Source: Planomicrobium sp. YIM 101495
GTDB taxonomy: Bacteria > Bacillota > Bacilli > Bacillales_A > Planococcaceae
Assembly (NCBI RefSeq): GCF_009707665.1
Contig: NZ_WLZW01000004.1
Location: forward strand, 1-64,000
Length of the DNA: 64,000 nt
Reading direction: 5' to 3'
Shown: piece by piece, positions 35,563 through 42,155 of the stretch
Layout of the letters: each line of letters opens with the position of its first letter
How positions within the stretch are numbered: the first letter of the stretch is position 1
The notes under the pieces: generated by a model
Seen by the model: only the letters and a program-made list of their open reading frames with translations
Databases searched by the model: none
Told to the model about the DNA's origin: nothing
Position numbers and translations under genes: made by a program

Positions 35563-36147
35563 ATGGAGTATGTCTATCATATGGTTCCGAAGAAAATGGC
35601 GGGACAGCAATTGATTCCGCTGAATCAGTTGAAGGAAAGCGAACCTGAGCTGTATACAGAAGCGATCCAAAAATACAACGATCATCCAGAGCGGCTCAAG
35701 TTGCTCGTCAAGCGGATTCCGCAGCTGGAGTGCCTATGGAACGATGTGCTGCACTTTTTGCCGATCCATCCGTCGCACGTATATGAAGGGTTACGATCGC
35801 TCGGAATCAAGGTCAAGACAGATCTCCTGTTTTACGAAATTCCAGTGGACCGGCTTTCTGGAAATCAGACCGTCATCTATCATTACCGGAAAGAACATTA
35901 CAAAGGCCCTGCTGCGCCGATCGATCCGATTGAAATCGAGGTTTTCGATCCGGTGGACAACAAGATTCCGAACCGCCTTCCGGAAGAGACATTCGATTAT
36001 TTTCAGGAAGAACATGCCAAAGGCAACCAGTTCGGGATGTTTCCCTATATCCCGCATATACTGAGCCTAGGGGCAGTGGACATTTCAGGTGTACGGATCG
36101 TAAATTGGAGTAAATCATCGCTGCAGGAAGGGGAGGAAACACAATGA
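35563..36147 (+). CDS. Conserved hypothetical protein (Bacillales group)
   Basis: A 194-residue soluble protein without a signal peptide. MEYVYHMVPKKMAGQQLIPLNQLK at the start and YIPHILSLGAVDISGVRIV near the end (spaced here by family) are reminiscent of 'group-specific' Bacillus hypotheticals. No catalytic motif is clear. GAAAGGGGAG precedes the ATG and the 3' end overlaps the GNAT gene by four bases, so the two are co-translated. Confidence 0.78.
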   Translation: MEYVYHMVPKKMAGQQLIPLNQLKESEPELYTEAIQKYNDHPERLKLLVKRIPQLECLWNDVLHFLPIHPSHVYEGLRSLGIKVKTDLLFYEIPVDRLSGNQTVIYHYRKEHYKGPAAPIDPIEIEVFDPVDNKIPNRLPEETFDYFQEEHAKGNQFGMFPYIPHILSLGAVDISGVRIVNWSKSSLQEGEETQ

Positions 36148-36659
36148 ACATTCGCAAAGCGGTACTGGAAGACGCCCGCGGCATCGCGGAAGTGCATGTG
36201 GATAGCTGGCTTTCGACGTACCGGTCGATTGTGCCGGATGATTATCTGGACAGCTTAACGTACGAAAGCAGGGAACAATCCTGGCAGCGCGGTTTGGCGC
36301 AAGAGGGCATTTTTGTCGCAGAAGATGCGAGCGGCAAAATCATCGGATTCGCGACGGGCGGGAAAGAACGGAGCGGCGATTATCCGGATGTCGAAGGGGA
36401 ATTATACGCCATCTATTTACTGAAGGATCTGCAGTCAAAAGGAACAGGCCGCGCGCTCACTACCGCAGTAGCAGCGAATCTTTTGGAAAAAGGCATGAGT
36501 TCCATGCTCGTCTGGGTGCTGGCGGACAATCCGTCCCGCGGTTTTTACGAACGGATGGGCGGCAAGCTGCTGGACGAGAAAACAATTGGAATCGCGGGTG
36601 AGGAACTGCCGGAAGTCGCGTACGTGTGGGAAGACATTCGGCCGCTCGCAGAATCTTAA
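36144..36659 (+). CDS. GNAT-family N-acetyltransferase
   Basis: A 171-residue acetyltransferase. Motif A is ELYAIYLLKDLQSKGTGRALT with the acetyl-CoA-binding Q-x-K-G-x-G-R/A, followed by VWVLADNPSRGFYERMGGKLL. The substrate is not predictable. It is coupled (ATGA) to the upstream hypothetical gene. Confidence 0.9.
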   Translation: MNIRKAVLEDARGIAEVHVDSWLSTYRSIVPDDYLDSLTYESREQSWQRGLAQEGIFVAEDASGKIIGFATGGKERSGDYPDVEGELYAIYLLKDLQSKGTGRALTTAVAANLLEKGMSSMLVWVLADNPSRGFYERMGGKLLDEKTIGIAGEELPEVAYVWEDIRPLAES

Positions 36660-36769
36660 CGTGTTCAGGAGCTTCCCTCCGCCCCAAAACCGTCACACAA
36701 TCACAAGCCCCCTCACTTGTTTCACGTACTCCTTTTCCCTTAAACTGATAGGTAAATGGAGGGGAAACC

Positions 36770-37042
36770 ATGCTGAAGGGTCTTTTCAAGAAAAAACAAT
36801 CGTTCCTGGCCGACCAAGTCGAGTTCTGTGTGACGAACATGTCGCAGGGCAGCGACGAAGTATACGAACAGCTGACCGGACGCGATGACATCGAATTGCT
36901 CCAGACCGGCTGCAACTCCCATTGCGAACTTTGCGCGTGCTCGCTTTACGCGCTCGTCAACGAAGAAGTTGTCGAAGCCGATACACCTGAAGAACTGCTC
37001 GAGAAGATAAATGAAGAACTTGAACTCAATTCAATCCGATAA
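36770..37042 (+). CDS. DUF1450 protein (YuzB-like)
   Basis: A 90-residue protein of the DUF1450/UPF0349 family. VEFCVTNMSQG and the cysteine cluster GCNSHCELCACSLYALVN with EEVVEADTPEELLEKI are hallmarks. The conserved cysteines suggest metal or redox chemistry. The function of the family is not established. ATG follows AAATGGAGGGGAAACC. Monocistronic with its own terminator. Confidence 0.88.
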   Translation: MLKGLFKKKQSFLADQVEFCVTNMSQGSDEVYEQLTGRDDIELLQTGCNSHCELCACSLYALVNEEVVEADTPEELLEKINEELELNSIR

Positions 37043-37048
37043 AACTAG

Positions 37049-37081
37049 CACCCGGCGCATCCATAAGCGACGGGTGTTTTT
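37049..37081 (+). terminator. Terminator of the DUF1450 gene
   Basis: CACCCGGCGC pairs with GCGACGGGTG (one mismatch), followed by TTTTT. Confidence 0.8.
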
Positions 37082-37083
37082 GT

Positions 37084-37111
37084 GGTGTCTGGCACTGGGG
37101 TGCCAGACACC
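37084..37111. repeat. GTGTCTGGCAC palindromic repeat
   Basis: Perfect 12-bp arms GGTGTCTGGCAC and GTGCCAGACACC around four bases. Related partial copies occur at 37771, 38586, 45711 and 46070 in this window, so it is a dispersed repeat of the genome. Confidence 0.75.
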
Positions 37112-37136
37112 AACTTTTTGTTTATGCCAAAAACGC

Positions 37137-37167
37137 TTGCTCTTTACGTTAACGTCAATGGTAAACT
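37137..37167 (+). promoter_or_regulatory. MerR-type promoter with 19-bp spacer
   Basis: TTGCTC at 37137 and TAAACT at 37162-37167 are 19 bases apart, the overlong spacer of MerR-activated promoters, with the palindrome ACGTTAACGT at 37146-37155 between them. A near-identical arrangement precedes the second merR gene at 41772. Confidence 0.75.
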
Positions 37168-37201
37168 GGACGTATTAAAGCGTAAATGAGGGAGGCGGGA
37201 G

Positions 37202-37636
37202 ATGAAGACGATCAAGGAAGTGGCAGATGCGTTCGGGATGACGACAAGGACCATCCGTTATTATGAAGAGCTGGGCATGCTGAAGCCGCAGCGCACCGAG
37301 GCGAATCGGCGGATGTATGCGCCTGCTGAAGTGGCCAAGCTGAAGCTGATCGATAGGGGGAAGAGATACGGATTTTCGCTCGAGGAAATCAAAGAGATGG
37401 TATTGCTGTTTGACGTCGATCGTTCAGGGGAGAAGCAATTGGAGCGGACGATCGAATACGGCGAGAAACAGATCCGGGAAAATGAAGGCGGCCTGCATCC
37501 TGCGGGCCGCCGTTTGTTATTGCGGATCACAAATTTTTATCACACTCAGCAGTTTCAATTTCCAGTTAATTGGCGATACTATCCGGAATCGGTGAAATAC
37601 TATCCGCATTCCCAAAATACTGTCCGGATTCACTAA
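37202..37636 (+). pseudogene. Truncated MerR regulator, fused to a repeat element
   Basis: The first 94 residues (MKTIKEVADAFGMTTRTIRYY, DRGKRYGFSLEEIKEMVLLF, QLERTIEYGEKQIREN) are a MerR protein closely matching the intact gene at 41772. From about 37482 the frame runs into the composite repeat (GGLHPAGRRLLLR...) that also occurs at 45458, so the C-terminal dimerisation coil is lost. The HTH is intact, so a truncated DNA-binding protein could still be made, but activity is doubtful. It probably arose by gene duplication followed by insertion or recombination. Confidence 0.85.
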
Positions 37637-37648
37637 AATACTATCCGC
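37482..37648 (+). repeat. Composite repeat: GC hairpin, leader-like segment and 21-nt array
   Basis: The unit starts ATGAAGGCGGCC, forms a hairpin (GGCGGCC at 37487 with GGCCGCC at 37505), passes through TTATCACACT and TTTCCAGTTAATTGGCG, and ends in four copies of ATACTRTCCG at 37576, 37597, 37617 and 37638. The same order with high identity occurs at 45458-45643. Its 5' edge coincides with the merR breakpoint. Confidence 0.8.
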
Positions 37649-37770
37649 TTGCAAATCCAGTCTGAAAAATGGCGCCCCGCTGACCAGCGTGGTCGTCATG
37701 CTGTATTCCATCTCGAAGATCCGGAACGAAAACATTATCGATGGATTGAAACAAGAGAATATCTGAGTCG

Positions 37771-37819
37771 AGTGCCTGGCAACTGTCCTTACAAAACGGA
37801 CAGTTGCCAGGCACTTTTT
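37771..37819 (+). terminator. Long-stem terminator within the repeat family
   Basis: A perfect 18-bp stem (AGTGCCTGGCAACTGTCC with its complement at 37798-37815) followed by TTTTT. The outer part is the GTGCCTGGCA repeat. The 120 bases before it hold no identifiable gene. Confidence 0.75.
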
Positions 37820-37825
37820 AAATAG

Positions 37826-37868
37826 ATTGTATAGTTTACTTGACATAAAGGCAAGTCAACTATACAAT
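37826..37868 (+). promoter_or_regulatory. Promoter inside a 43-bp palindromic operator for the XRE gene
   Basis: ATTGTATAGTT at 37826-37836 and AACTATACAAT at 37858-37868 are perfect inverted repeats, with inner half-sites ACTTG and CAAGT. TTGACA at 37840-37845 and TACAAT at 37863-37868 (17-base spacer) form the promoter within it, suggesting tight autorepression by the XRE protein. Confidence 0.8.
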
Positions 37869-37894
37869 TCATTTAAGTCAGGAGGGGACATACG

Positions 37895-38101
37895 TTGATT
37901 GAAAACCGGGTTCGGGAGTTGCGCGCAAAATATAAGCTGACACAAGACGAGTTGGCGAAAAGGACTGGAGTCACGCGACAGACCATCGTGTCGCTCGAAA
38001 AAGGGAGTTATACCCCTTCGCTTCTGCTGGCGATGAATATCGCGGAAGTGCTGGGAGAACGGATCGAAGAGATTTTTTATAAGGGAGAGGAAAAAGGATG
38101 A
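37895..38101 (+). CDS. Small XRE-family regulator
   Basis: A 68-residue protein consisting of one HTH (KYKLTQDELAKRTGVTRQTI, then SLEKGSYTPSLLLAMNIAEVLG), like B. subtilis YvaO/YdeK-type minimal regulators. It starts with TTG, eight bases after AGGAGGGG. It overlaps the next gene (ATGA), a membrane protein, an association often seen for such regulators. The palindromic promoter upstream is its likely target. Confidence 0.9.
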   Translation: MIENRVRELRAKYKLTQDELAKRTGVTRQTIVSLEKGSYTPSLLLAMNIAEVLGERIEEIFYKGEEKG

Positions 38102-38580
38102 AAATGTATGTTACGGTACTTTTGAGATGTCTCGTATATGTGGCGCTGGCGTTCATGGTCTACGATTACTTAAAGGTCGACCAGCAATTTACGTTGTTCG
38201 AACGAGGGTATATCGACAACTTTGAGGTGACCATCAGCAATGGTCCAGGCCTTATATTTATTGCTCTTACGGCCGTGCTTGTCCTGCTGAATCTCATCCA
38301 GCTGTTCCGGGCAAGAAAGAACAAGCAGATAAAAACGGAGGATATCCTTTTGCCGGAATACGACCACCGGGATGAACGGGCGGTTGAAATTACCGGCAGA
38401 GCCGTGCGCTTCGCTTTTGCGTTCATTCTTTTGTACTCGTTTCTCGTTCTCGGCTCATATATGATGGTGCCGAATTATTTCCTCGACTATATTTGGTATC
38501 CGATGCTCGTAACCGCTTCGATTCCGGTAGCAGGACTGCTTGTCTATTTGCTGACATTTAAAGTACTGGAGGCGCGTTGA
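38098..38580 (+). CDS. Four-helix membrane protein paired with XRE regulator, unknown
   Basis: A 160-residue protein with four hydrophobic helices (LLRCLVYVALAFMVYDYL, GLIFIALTAVLVLLNLI, FAFILLYSFLVLGSYMM, MLVTASIPVAGLLVYLL) and a charged cytoplasmic loop in the middle. It resembles the DUF2178/DUF3796-type membrane partners of small XRE regulators. Function unknown; it may modulate the regulator or sense the envelope. Start codon overlaps the XRE stop. Confidence 0.8.
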   Translation: MKMYVTVLLRCLVYVALAFMVYDYLKVDQQFTLFERGYIDNFEVTISNGPGLIFIALTAVLVLLNLIQLFRARKNKQIKTEDILLPEYDHRDERAVEITGRAVRFAFAFILLYSFLVLGSYMMVPNYFLDYIWYPMLVTASIPVAGLLVYLLTFKVLEAR

Positions 38581-38617
38581 CGTCGAGTGTCTGGCACTTT
38601 CAGTTTTTTGTCTGTAT

Positions 38618-38646
38618 TGAACTCGTTTCGGTTCGGCAATCGTCTA
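38618..38646 (+). promoter_or_regulatory. Putative ECF-type (autoregulatory) promoter
   Basis: TGAACT at 38618-38623 and CGTCTA at 38641-38646 with a 17-base spacer resemble ECF promoters (-35 GAAC, -10 CGTC) and lie 33 bases before the sigma factor start. The sigma factor probably drives its own gene. Confidence 0.65.
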
Positions 38647-38678
38647 ATCTATAGACAGCAGAAAGGGCGTGGGGATGG

Positions 38679-39206
38679 TTGGACACGGAAGAGAAAGATT
38701 TCCTCCTGGAGAAAGTGATGGTCCAATACGGCGATGAATTGGTGCGGCTCGCGTTTTCCTATGTGAAAGACGCAGAAACCGCGAAGGACATGGTCCAGAA
38801 TACGTTCATCAAATGCTACAGCCATCTGGATACGTTCCGGTTCGATGCACACATCAAAACATGGCTTTACCGTATGACGATCAACGAATGCAAAGACTAT
38901 CTGAAAAGTTGGAATTACAGGATGGTCCAGGTGAGCAGCTTGATCAGCGAAACAACAAAGGCCATCATACCGTCGACGGAAAAGACCGTGATCGACAACT
39001 ACACGAATGCGGAAATCAAAGATACCGTTTTTACACTGCCGAAAGCATACCGGGAAGTGGTATACCTCTATTATTACGATTCCTTGAAGCCGAGGGAAAT
39101 TGCGGACATCCTGGAAATTCCGCTCAACACGGTCAAGACACGATTGAGGAGAGGCAAGGAAAAGCTGAAATCAACGATGGAGGAGGCGGAGCTCAATGGA
39201 AGATAA
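38679..39206 (+). CDS. ECF RNA polymerase sigma factor
   Basis: A 175-residue group IV sigma factor. Region 2 (LVRLAFSYVKDAETAKDMVQNTFIKCYSHLD, DAHIKTWLYRMTINECKDYL split by family spacing) and region 4 (LPKAYREVVYLYYYDSLKPREIAD and LNTVKTRLRRGKEKL) are clear. The start is TTG 38679, after GGGGATGG. It overlaps the anti-sigma gene by 11 bases, so both are made together. It is probably held at the membrane by that partner until an envelope signal arrives. Confidence 0.92.
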   Translation: MDTEEKDFLLEKVMVQYGDELVRLAFSYVKDAETAKDMVQNTFIKCYSHLDTFRFDAHIKTWLYRMTINECKDYLKSWNYRMVQVSSLISETTKAIIPSTEKTVIDNYTNAEIKDTVFTLPKAYREVVYLYYYDSLKPREIADILEIPLNTVKTRLRRGKEKLKSTMEEAELNGR

Positions 39207-40677
39207 AAGGCTGAGAGAAAAATTACACAGCAAAACGGCCGAAGAACTCAAGTTCACGAAAGCAGACCGCGCGGAAGTGTTCGAGAAAATCCATCAACCC
39301 GAAGAGAATCCTATACATAAGAAGCCTTTCATGCCTATCTCCAAAACGTTCGTGCCGATCGCTGTTTCGTTGCTCATGGTCGGACTGTGCATCGTTCTGT
39401 TTTTCCCGTCGCTCCTTTCCAGTGATTCCGCCAAAGAGACGGTCGTAAGTGTCGCAGGTGATCCAGGAGTCGAGGAACAAGCATTTTCGACCACATTGAT
39501 TACCGTAAAGTCGGAGGACATGGACAATCGGATTTACTTGAACTTACTACTGACGTATCACAAAGAAGAACAGAAGCTGAAGTTTATTTCTTTGCCTCAT
39601 GACACCCGTGTGCCGATCAAGCCGGGTTCGATTGACCCCGATAAATTGTTGCTCACCTATCAAAGAGGTGGTGCTGAAAACGTCGTATCGGCCGTGTCGG
39701 AACTAGTCGGCTTGCCGATCGATCGCTATGCCATCATCGATCTGGAAACCGTTTCGCAACTCATTGAGTTGGTAGGCGGTGTAGAATACGTTTTGCCGGA
39801 AGACATCCGCGTACGAGGGATCACGGCACAGGCCATCGAGTTCGAAGGTGGCAAGCAAAAATTGGACGGAGAAGAACTGGTCGCACTCATGATGGCTGCG
39901 ACAGAAGGCAGTGACTTGGCGGAAAAAACCGTACTGGATCTCCTGGAGATTGTGATGAACCAGACAGAAGACCAAGTGACGCAAGTACAGTTCAACGACC
40001 TATTCGCTCAAATGGAAACGAATGCTTCACCGGAGTCATTTTTGGAAAAACTAAAGAAAATTGATTCAGTCGAAATGGTTTCATTGAAAGAAGGAATAAC
40101 TCCACATGCGGAAGCTATGGGCGATACACAGATGCTGTACACGATTTTATTTGAAGAAGAATTTATGGAAGCAATTTTGAAGGAATTGACTGATGGGGAA
40201 AGGGTGCAAGAAGAGGAAATAACACAAGAAGACGAAGATACTGAGATTGAAGAAACAGTAGAAACTGAAAACGAAGATGCAGAAAAAAGCGTCTCCGTTC
40301 TATCTGCGTACTCCAATGAGCAGATCGAATACGCCCGGGTCTGGCTGCAGCTCGGCACAAACCAGGAAATCGACGGCCTGTACGTCACGAAAATTCCGGC
40401 AGGCACTCCGCTCAATCCGGACGATGAAACGAGCGCCGTCTATCCGGAAGACGTCATCCAGCTGGCCGGCTCACGCCTCGTCGATGGCTCCGTCACCTAT
40501 AGCGGTAACGGGGACGGCACGATCAATATGTACAATGTCCCGCTGCGCTGGGACGGCGAGTACCCGGCGGGCGAAGCGTTCTACCAAGGCTTGATTGACA
40601 ACACGGAGCTGTTGGCGGTTGACGTGGGAGCAGACGAAGACGTGGTCCGATTGATCGAATTGCTGAAGATGCAATGA
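39196..40677 (+). CDS. Anti-sigma factor with extracellular LCP-like domain
   Basis: A 493-residue single-pass membrane protein. The cytoplasmic 45 residues would bind the sigma factor; a membrane helix follows (FVPIAVSLLMVGLCIVLFF). The outer part resembles a LytR-CpsA-Psr domain (LKFISLPHDTRVPI, GGAENVVSAVSELVGLPIDRYAIIDL, LIELVGGVEYVLPEDI), but the arginines of catalytic LCP enzymes are not seen where expected (LDGEELVALMMAATEG in place of the R-x-R/D-x-x-R segments). An acidic linker (about residues 335-370) leads to a C-terminal domain with YSGNGDGTINMYNVP. It is probably a sensor rather than an enzyme. Confidence 0.82.
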   Translation: MEDKRLREKLHSKTAEELKFTKADRAEVFEKIHQPEENPIHKKPFMPISKTFVPIAVSLLMVGLCIVLFFPSLLSSDSAKETVVSVAGDPGVEEQAFSTTLITVKSEDMDNRIYLNLLLTYHKEEQKLKFISLPHDTRVPIKPGSIDPDKLLLTYQRGGAENVVSAVSELVGLPIDRYAIIDLETVSQLIELVGGVEYVLPEDIRVRGITAQAIEFEGGKQKLDGEELVALMMAATEGSDLAEKTVLDLLEIVMNQTEDQVTQVQFNDLFAQMETNASPESFLEKLKKIDSVEMVSLKEGITPHAEAMGDTQMLYTILFEEEFMEAILKELTDGERVQEEEITQEDEDTEIEETVETENEDAEKSVSVLSAYSNEQIEYARVWLQLGTNQEIDGLYVTKIPAGTPLNPDDETSAVYPEDVIQLAGSRLVDGSVTYSGNGDGTINMYNVPLRWDGEYPAGEAFYQGLIDNTELLAVDVGADEDVVRLIELLKMQ

Positions 40678-40729
40678 GTGCGAAATTTAGAAGGAGAAAT
40701 TCCCTCTAATTGGAGCGCATTCAGATGAA

Positions 40730-40772
40730 GAAAAAAGACAGAAGCCGATGAATCTTGGCTTCTGTCTTTTTC
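40730..40772. terminator. Bidirectional terminator
   Basis: AAAAGACAGAAGCC pairs with GGCTTCTGTCTTTT, flanked by A and T runs. It ends the sigma/anti-sigma operon and the convergent SDR gene. Confidence 0.9.
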
Positions 40773-40783
40773 ATTTGTACGAT

Positions 40784-41500
40784 TTAAGGGTTCGTCGACC
40801 AAAGGCCAGCCGATTTCAGCAAGACACGCGGGTGCAACTTCAACTGCGCAACCATCATCTGCGCCATATCTTCCGGCTGCATCACTTTGTCCGGATTGCC
40901 GTCCGTCAAGTTCGACTCGATCGCAAGGTCCGTCGCGACTGTGCTCGGCGTCAATGCCGTCACGCGGATGTTGTGCTTGCGTACTTCCAGCATGAGTGAT
41001 TCCGTCAACCCCATCACACCGAATTTCGACGCACTGTAAGCACTTGTCAGCGGCGCGCCTTTTTGCCCGGCAGTTGAAGCGATGTTGATGATCTCGCCGG
41101 ACTCACGCTCGATCATCTGCGGCAGCACCGCACGCGTCACATAATACACGCCCATCAAGTTCGTGTCGACGATGCCTTTGAACTCTTCCGGCGACAACTC
41201 AAGGAACTTGCCGAATTTGCCAATGCCCGCGTTGTTGATCAACACGTCGATCGCGCCAAGCTCTTCTGTAATGTGCGCGACAGCCGCATTAACCCCTTGC
41301 TCGTCCGCCACATCCGCTGCCGCGAAAACTGTTTTCACACCGTACTGTTCAAGCTCTGCAGCAACTTTCTCCAAGTTCGCTGCTGTGCGCCCGATCAGCC
41401 CGACATTCATGCCTTCCGCTGCGAAAGCCATCGCCGTAGCGCGCCCGATTCCGCGTCCAGCTCCTGTAATGATTGCATTTTTCCCTTTAATTTCTTGCAT
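40784..41500 (-). CDS. SDR-family 3-ketoacyl reductase-like protein (FabG type)
   Basis: A 238-residue SDR with [11 protein letters not shown] at about residues 12-22, NNAGIG near 88, catalytic serine in NIASTAG and Tyr-x-x-x-Lys in SAYSASK near 152-156. It is closest in look to the YwfD/YkvO-like 3-oxoacyl reductases. ATG 41500 follows AGAGGAGTGGTC; a longer ORF start at 41542 lacks a site. It is divergent from the MerR/acyl-CoA operon and may belong to fatty acid metabolism. Confidence 0.9.
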   Translation of the reverse strand: MQEIKGKNAIITGAGRGIGRATAMAFAAEGMNVGLIGRTAANLEKVAAELEQYGVKTVFAAADVADEQGVNAAVAHITEELGAIDVLINNAGIGKFGKFLELSPEEFKGIVDTNLMGVYYVTRAVLPQMIERESGEIINIASTAGQKGAPLTSAYSASKFGVMGLTESLMLEVRKHNIRVTALTPSTVATDLAIESNLTDGNPDKVMQPEDMAQMMVAQLKLHPRVLLKSAGLWSTNP

Positions 41501-41705
41501 ACTGACCACTCCTCTATGAACTTTCAATTTCTTTCCATTCAACAGTGTAGCAAAATAATAGCCGGAAACCTAAGTGAAGAGCTTGGGGGCAATGGTCTTT
41601 CGAGGAGATGGAGCGGCCAGAATTTCCATTTAGTCATCGCTACTGCCGGTTCCACGAAAATACGCTCTGCTCAATCTATGGGAGTTGGCACTTCGCGAAA
41701 AACCC

Positions 41706-41736
41706 TTGCACTTAACGTTAACGTCAATGATAGACT
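41706..41736 (+). promoter_or_regulatory. MerR-type promoter of the acyl-CoA operon
   Basis: TTGCAC at 41706-41711 and TAGACT at 41731-41736 are 19 bases apart, with ACGTTAACGT at 41715-41724 between them. The overlong spacer and palindrome mark it as a MerR-controlled promoter. Confidence 0.8.
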
Positions 41737-41771
41737 GAAACTATAGCGAACCTTTAAGGGAGGGGCGGAAA

Positions 41772-42155
41772 ATGAAGACGATCAAGGAAGTGGCGGAGGG
41801 GTTCGGCATGACGACGCGGACAATCCGGTATTACGAGGAGCTCGGCATGCTGAAGCCTGAGCGGGACGGAGCGAACCGGCGTCTGTTTTCGGCAAGGGAA
41901 ATAGCGAAGTTGAAGTTGATCGACCGGGGCAAGCGGTACGGCTTTTCGCTGGAGGAGATCAAGGAAATGGTGCTGCTGTTCGATATCGACCGCTCGGGGG
42001 AGAAGCAATTGGAGCGGACCATCGAATACGGCCAGCGGCAAATCCGGGAAATCGAAGTGAAAATCGCGGAATTGGAATCGATGAAAGCGGAAATGACTGG
42101 ATTGCTCGCTGAATTTACAGAAAAATTAAATAAATTAAAGGGGATGAAGGAATGA
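41772..42155 (+). CDS. MerR-family regulator of acyl-CoA catabolism (LiuR-like)
   Basis: A 127-residue MerR protein with an N-terminal winged HTH (IKEVAEGFGMTTRTIRYYEELG), KRYGFSLEEIKEMVLLFDID and a C-terminal coiled coil (IREIEVKIAELESMKAEMTG). It lacks the cysteines of metal-sensing MerR proteins. It leads the operon with an acyl-CoA synthetase and an acyl-CoA dehydrogenase, so it probably senses an acyl-CoA, like LiuR/YngD-group regulators. The stop overlaps the next start (ATGA). Confidence 0.9.
   Translation: MKTIKEVAEGFGMTTRTIRYYEELGMLKPERDGANRRLFSAREIAKLKLIDRGKRYGFSLEEIKEMVLLFDIDRSGEKQLERTIEYGQRQIREIEVKIAELESMKAEMTGLLAEFTEKLNKLKGMKE

Noticed and set aside
37668..37767. Possible C-terminal fragment of a protein after the 37576 array
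   Set aside because: Two frames give plausible-looking peptides, neither matches a family I know, so no gene remnant can be assigned.
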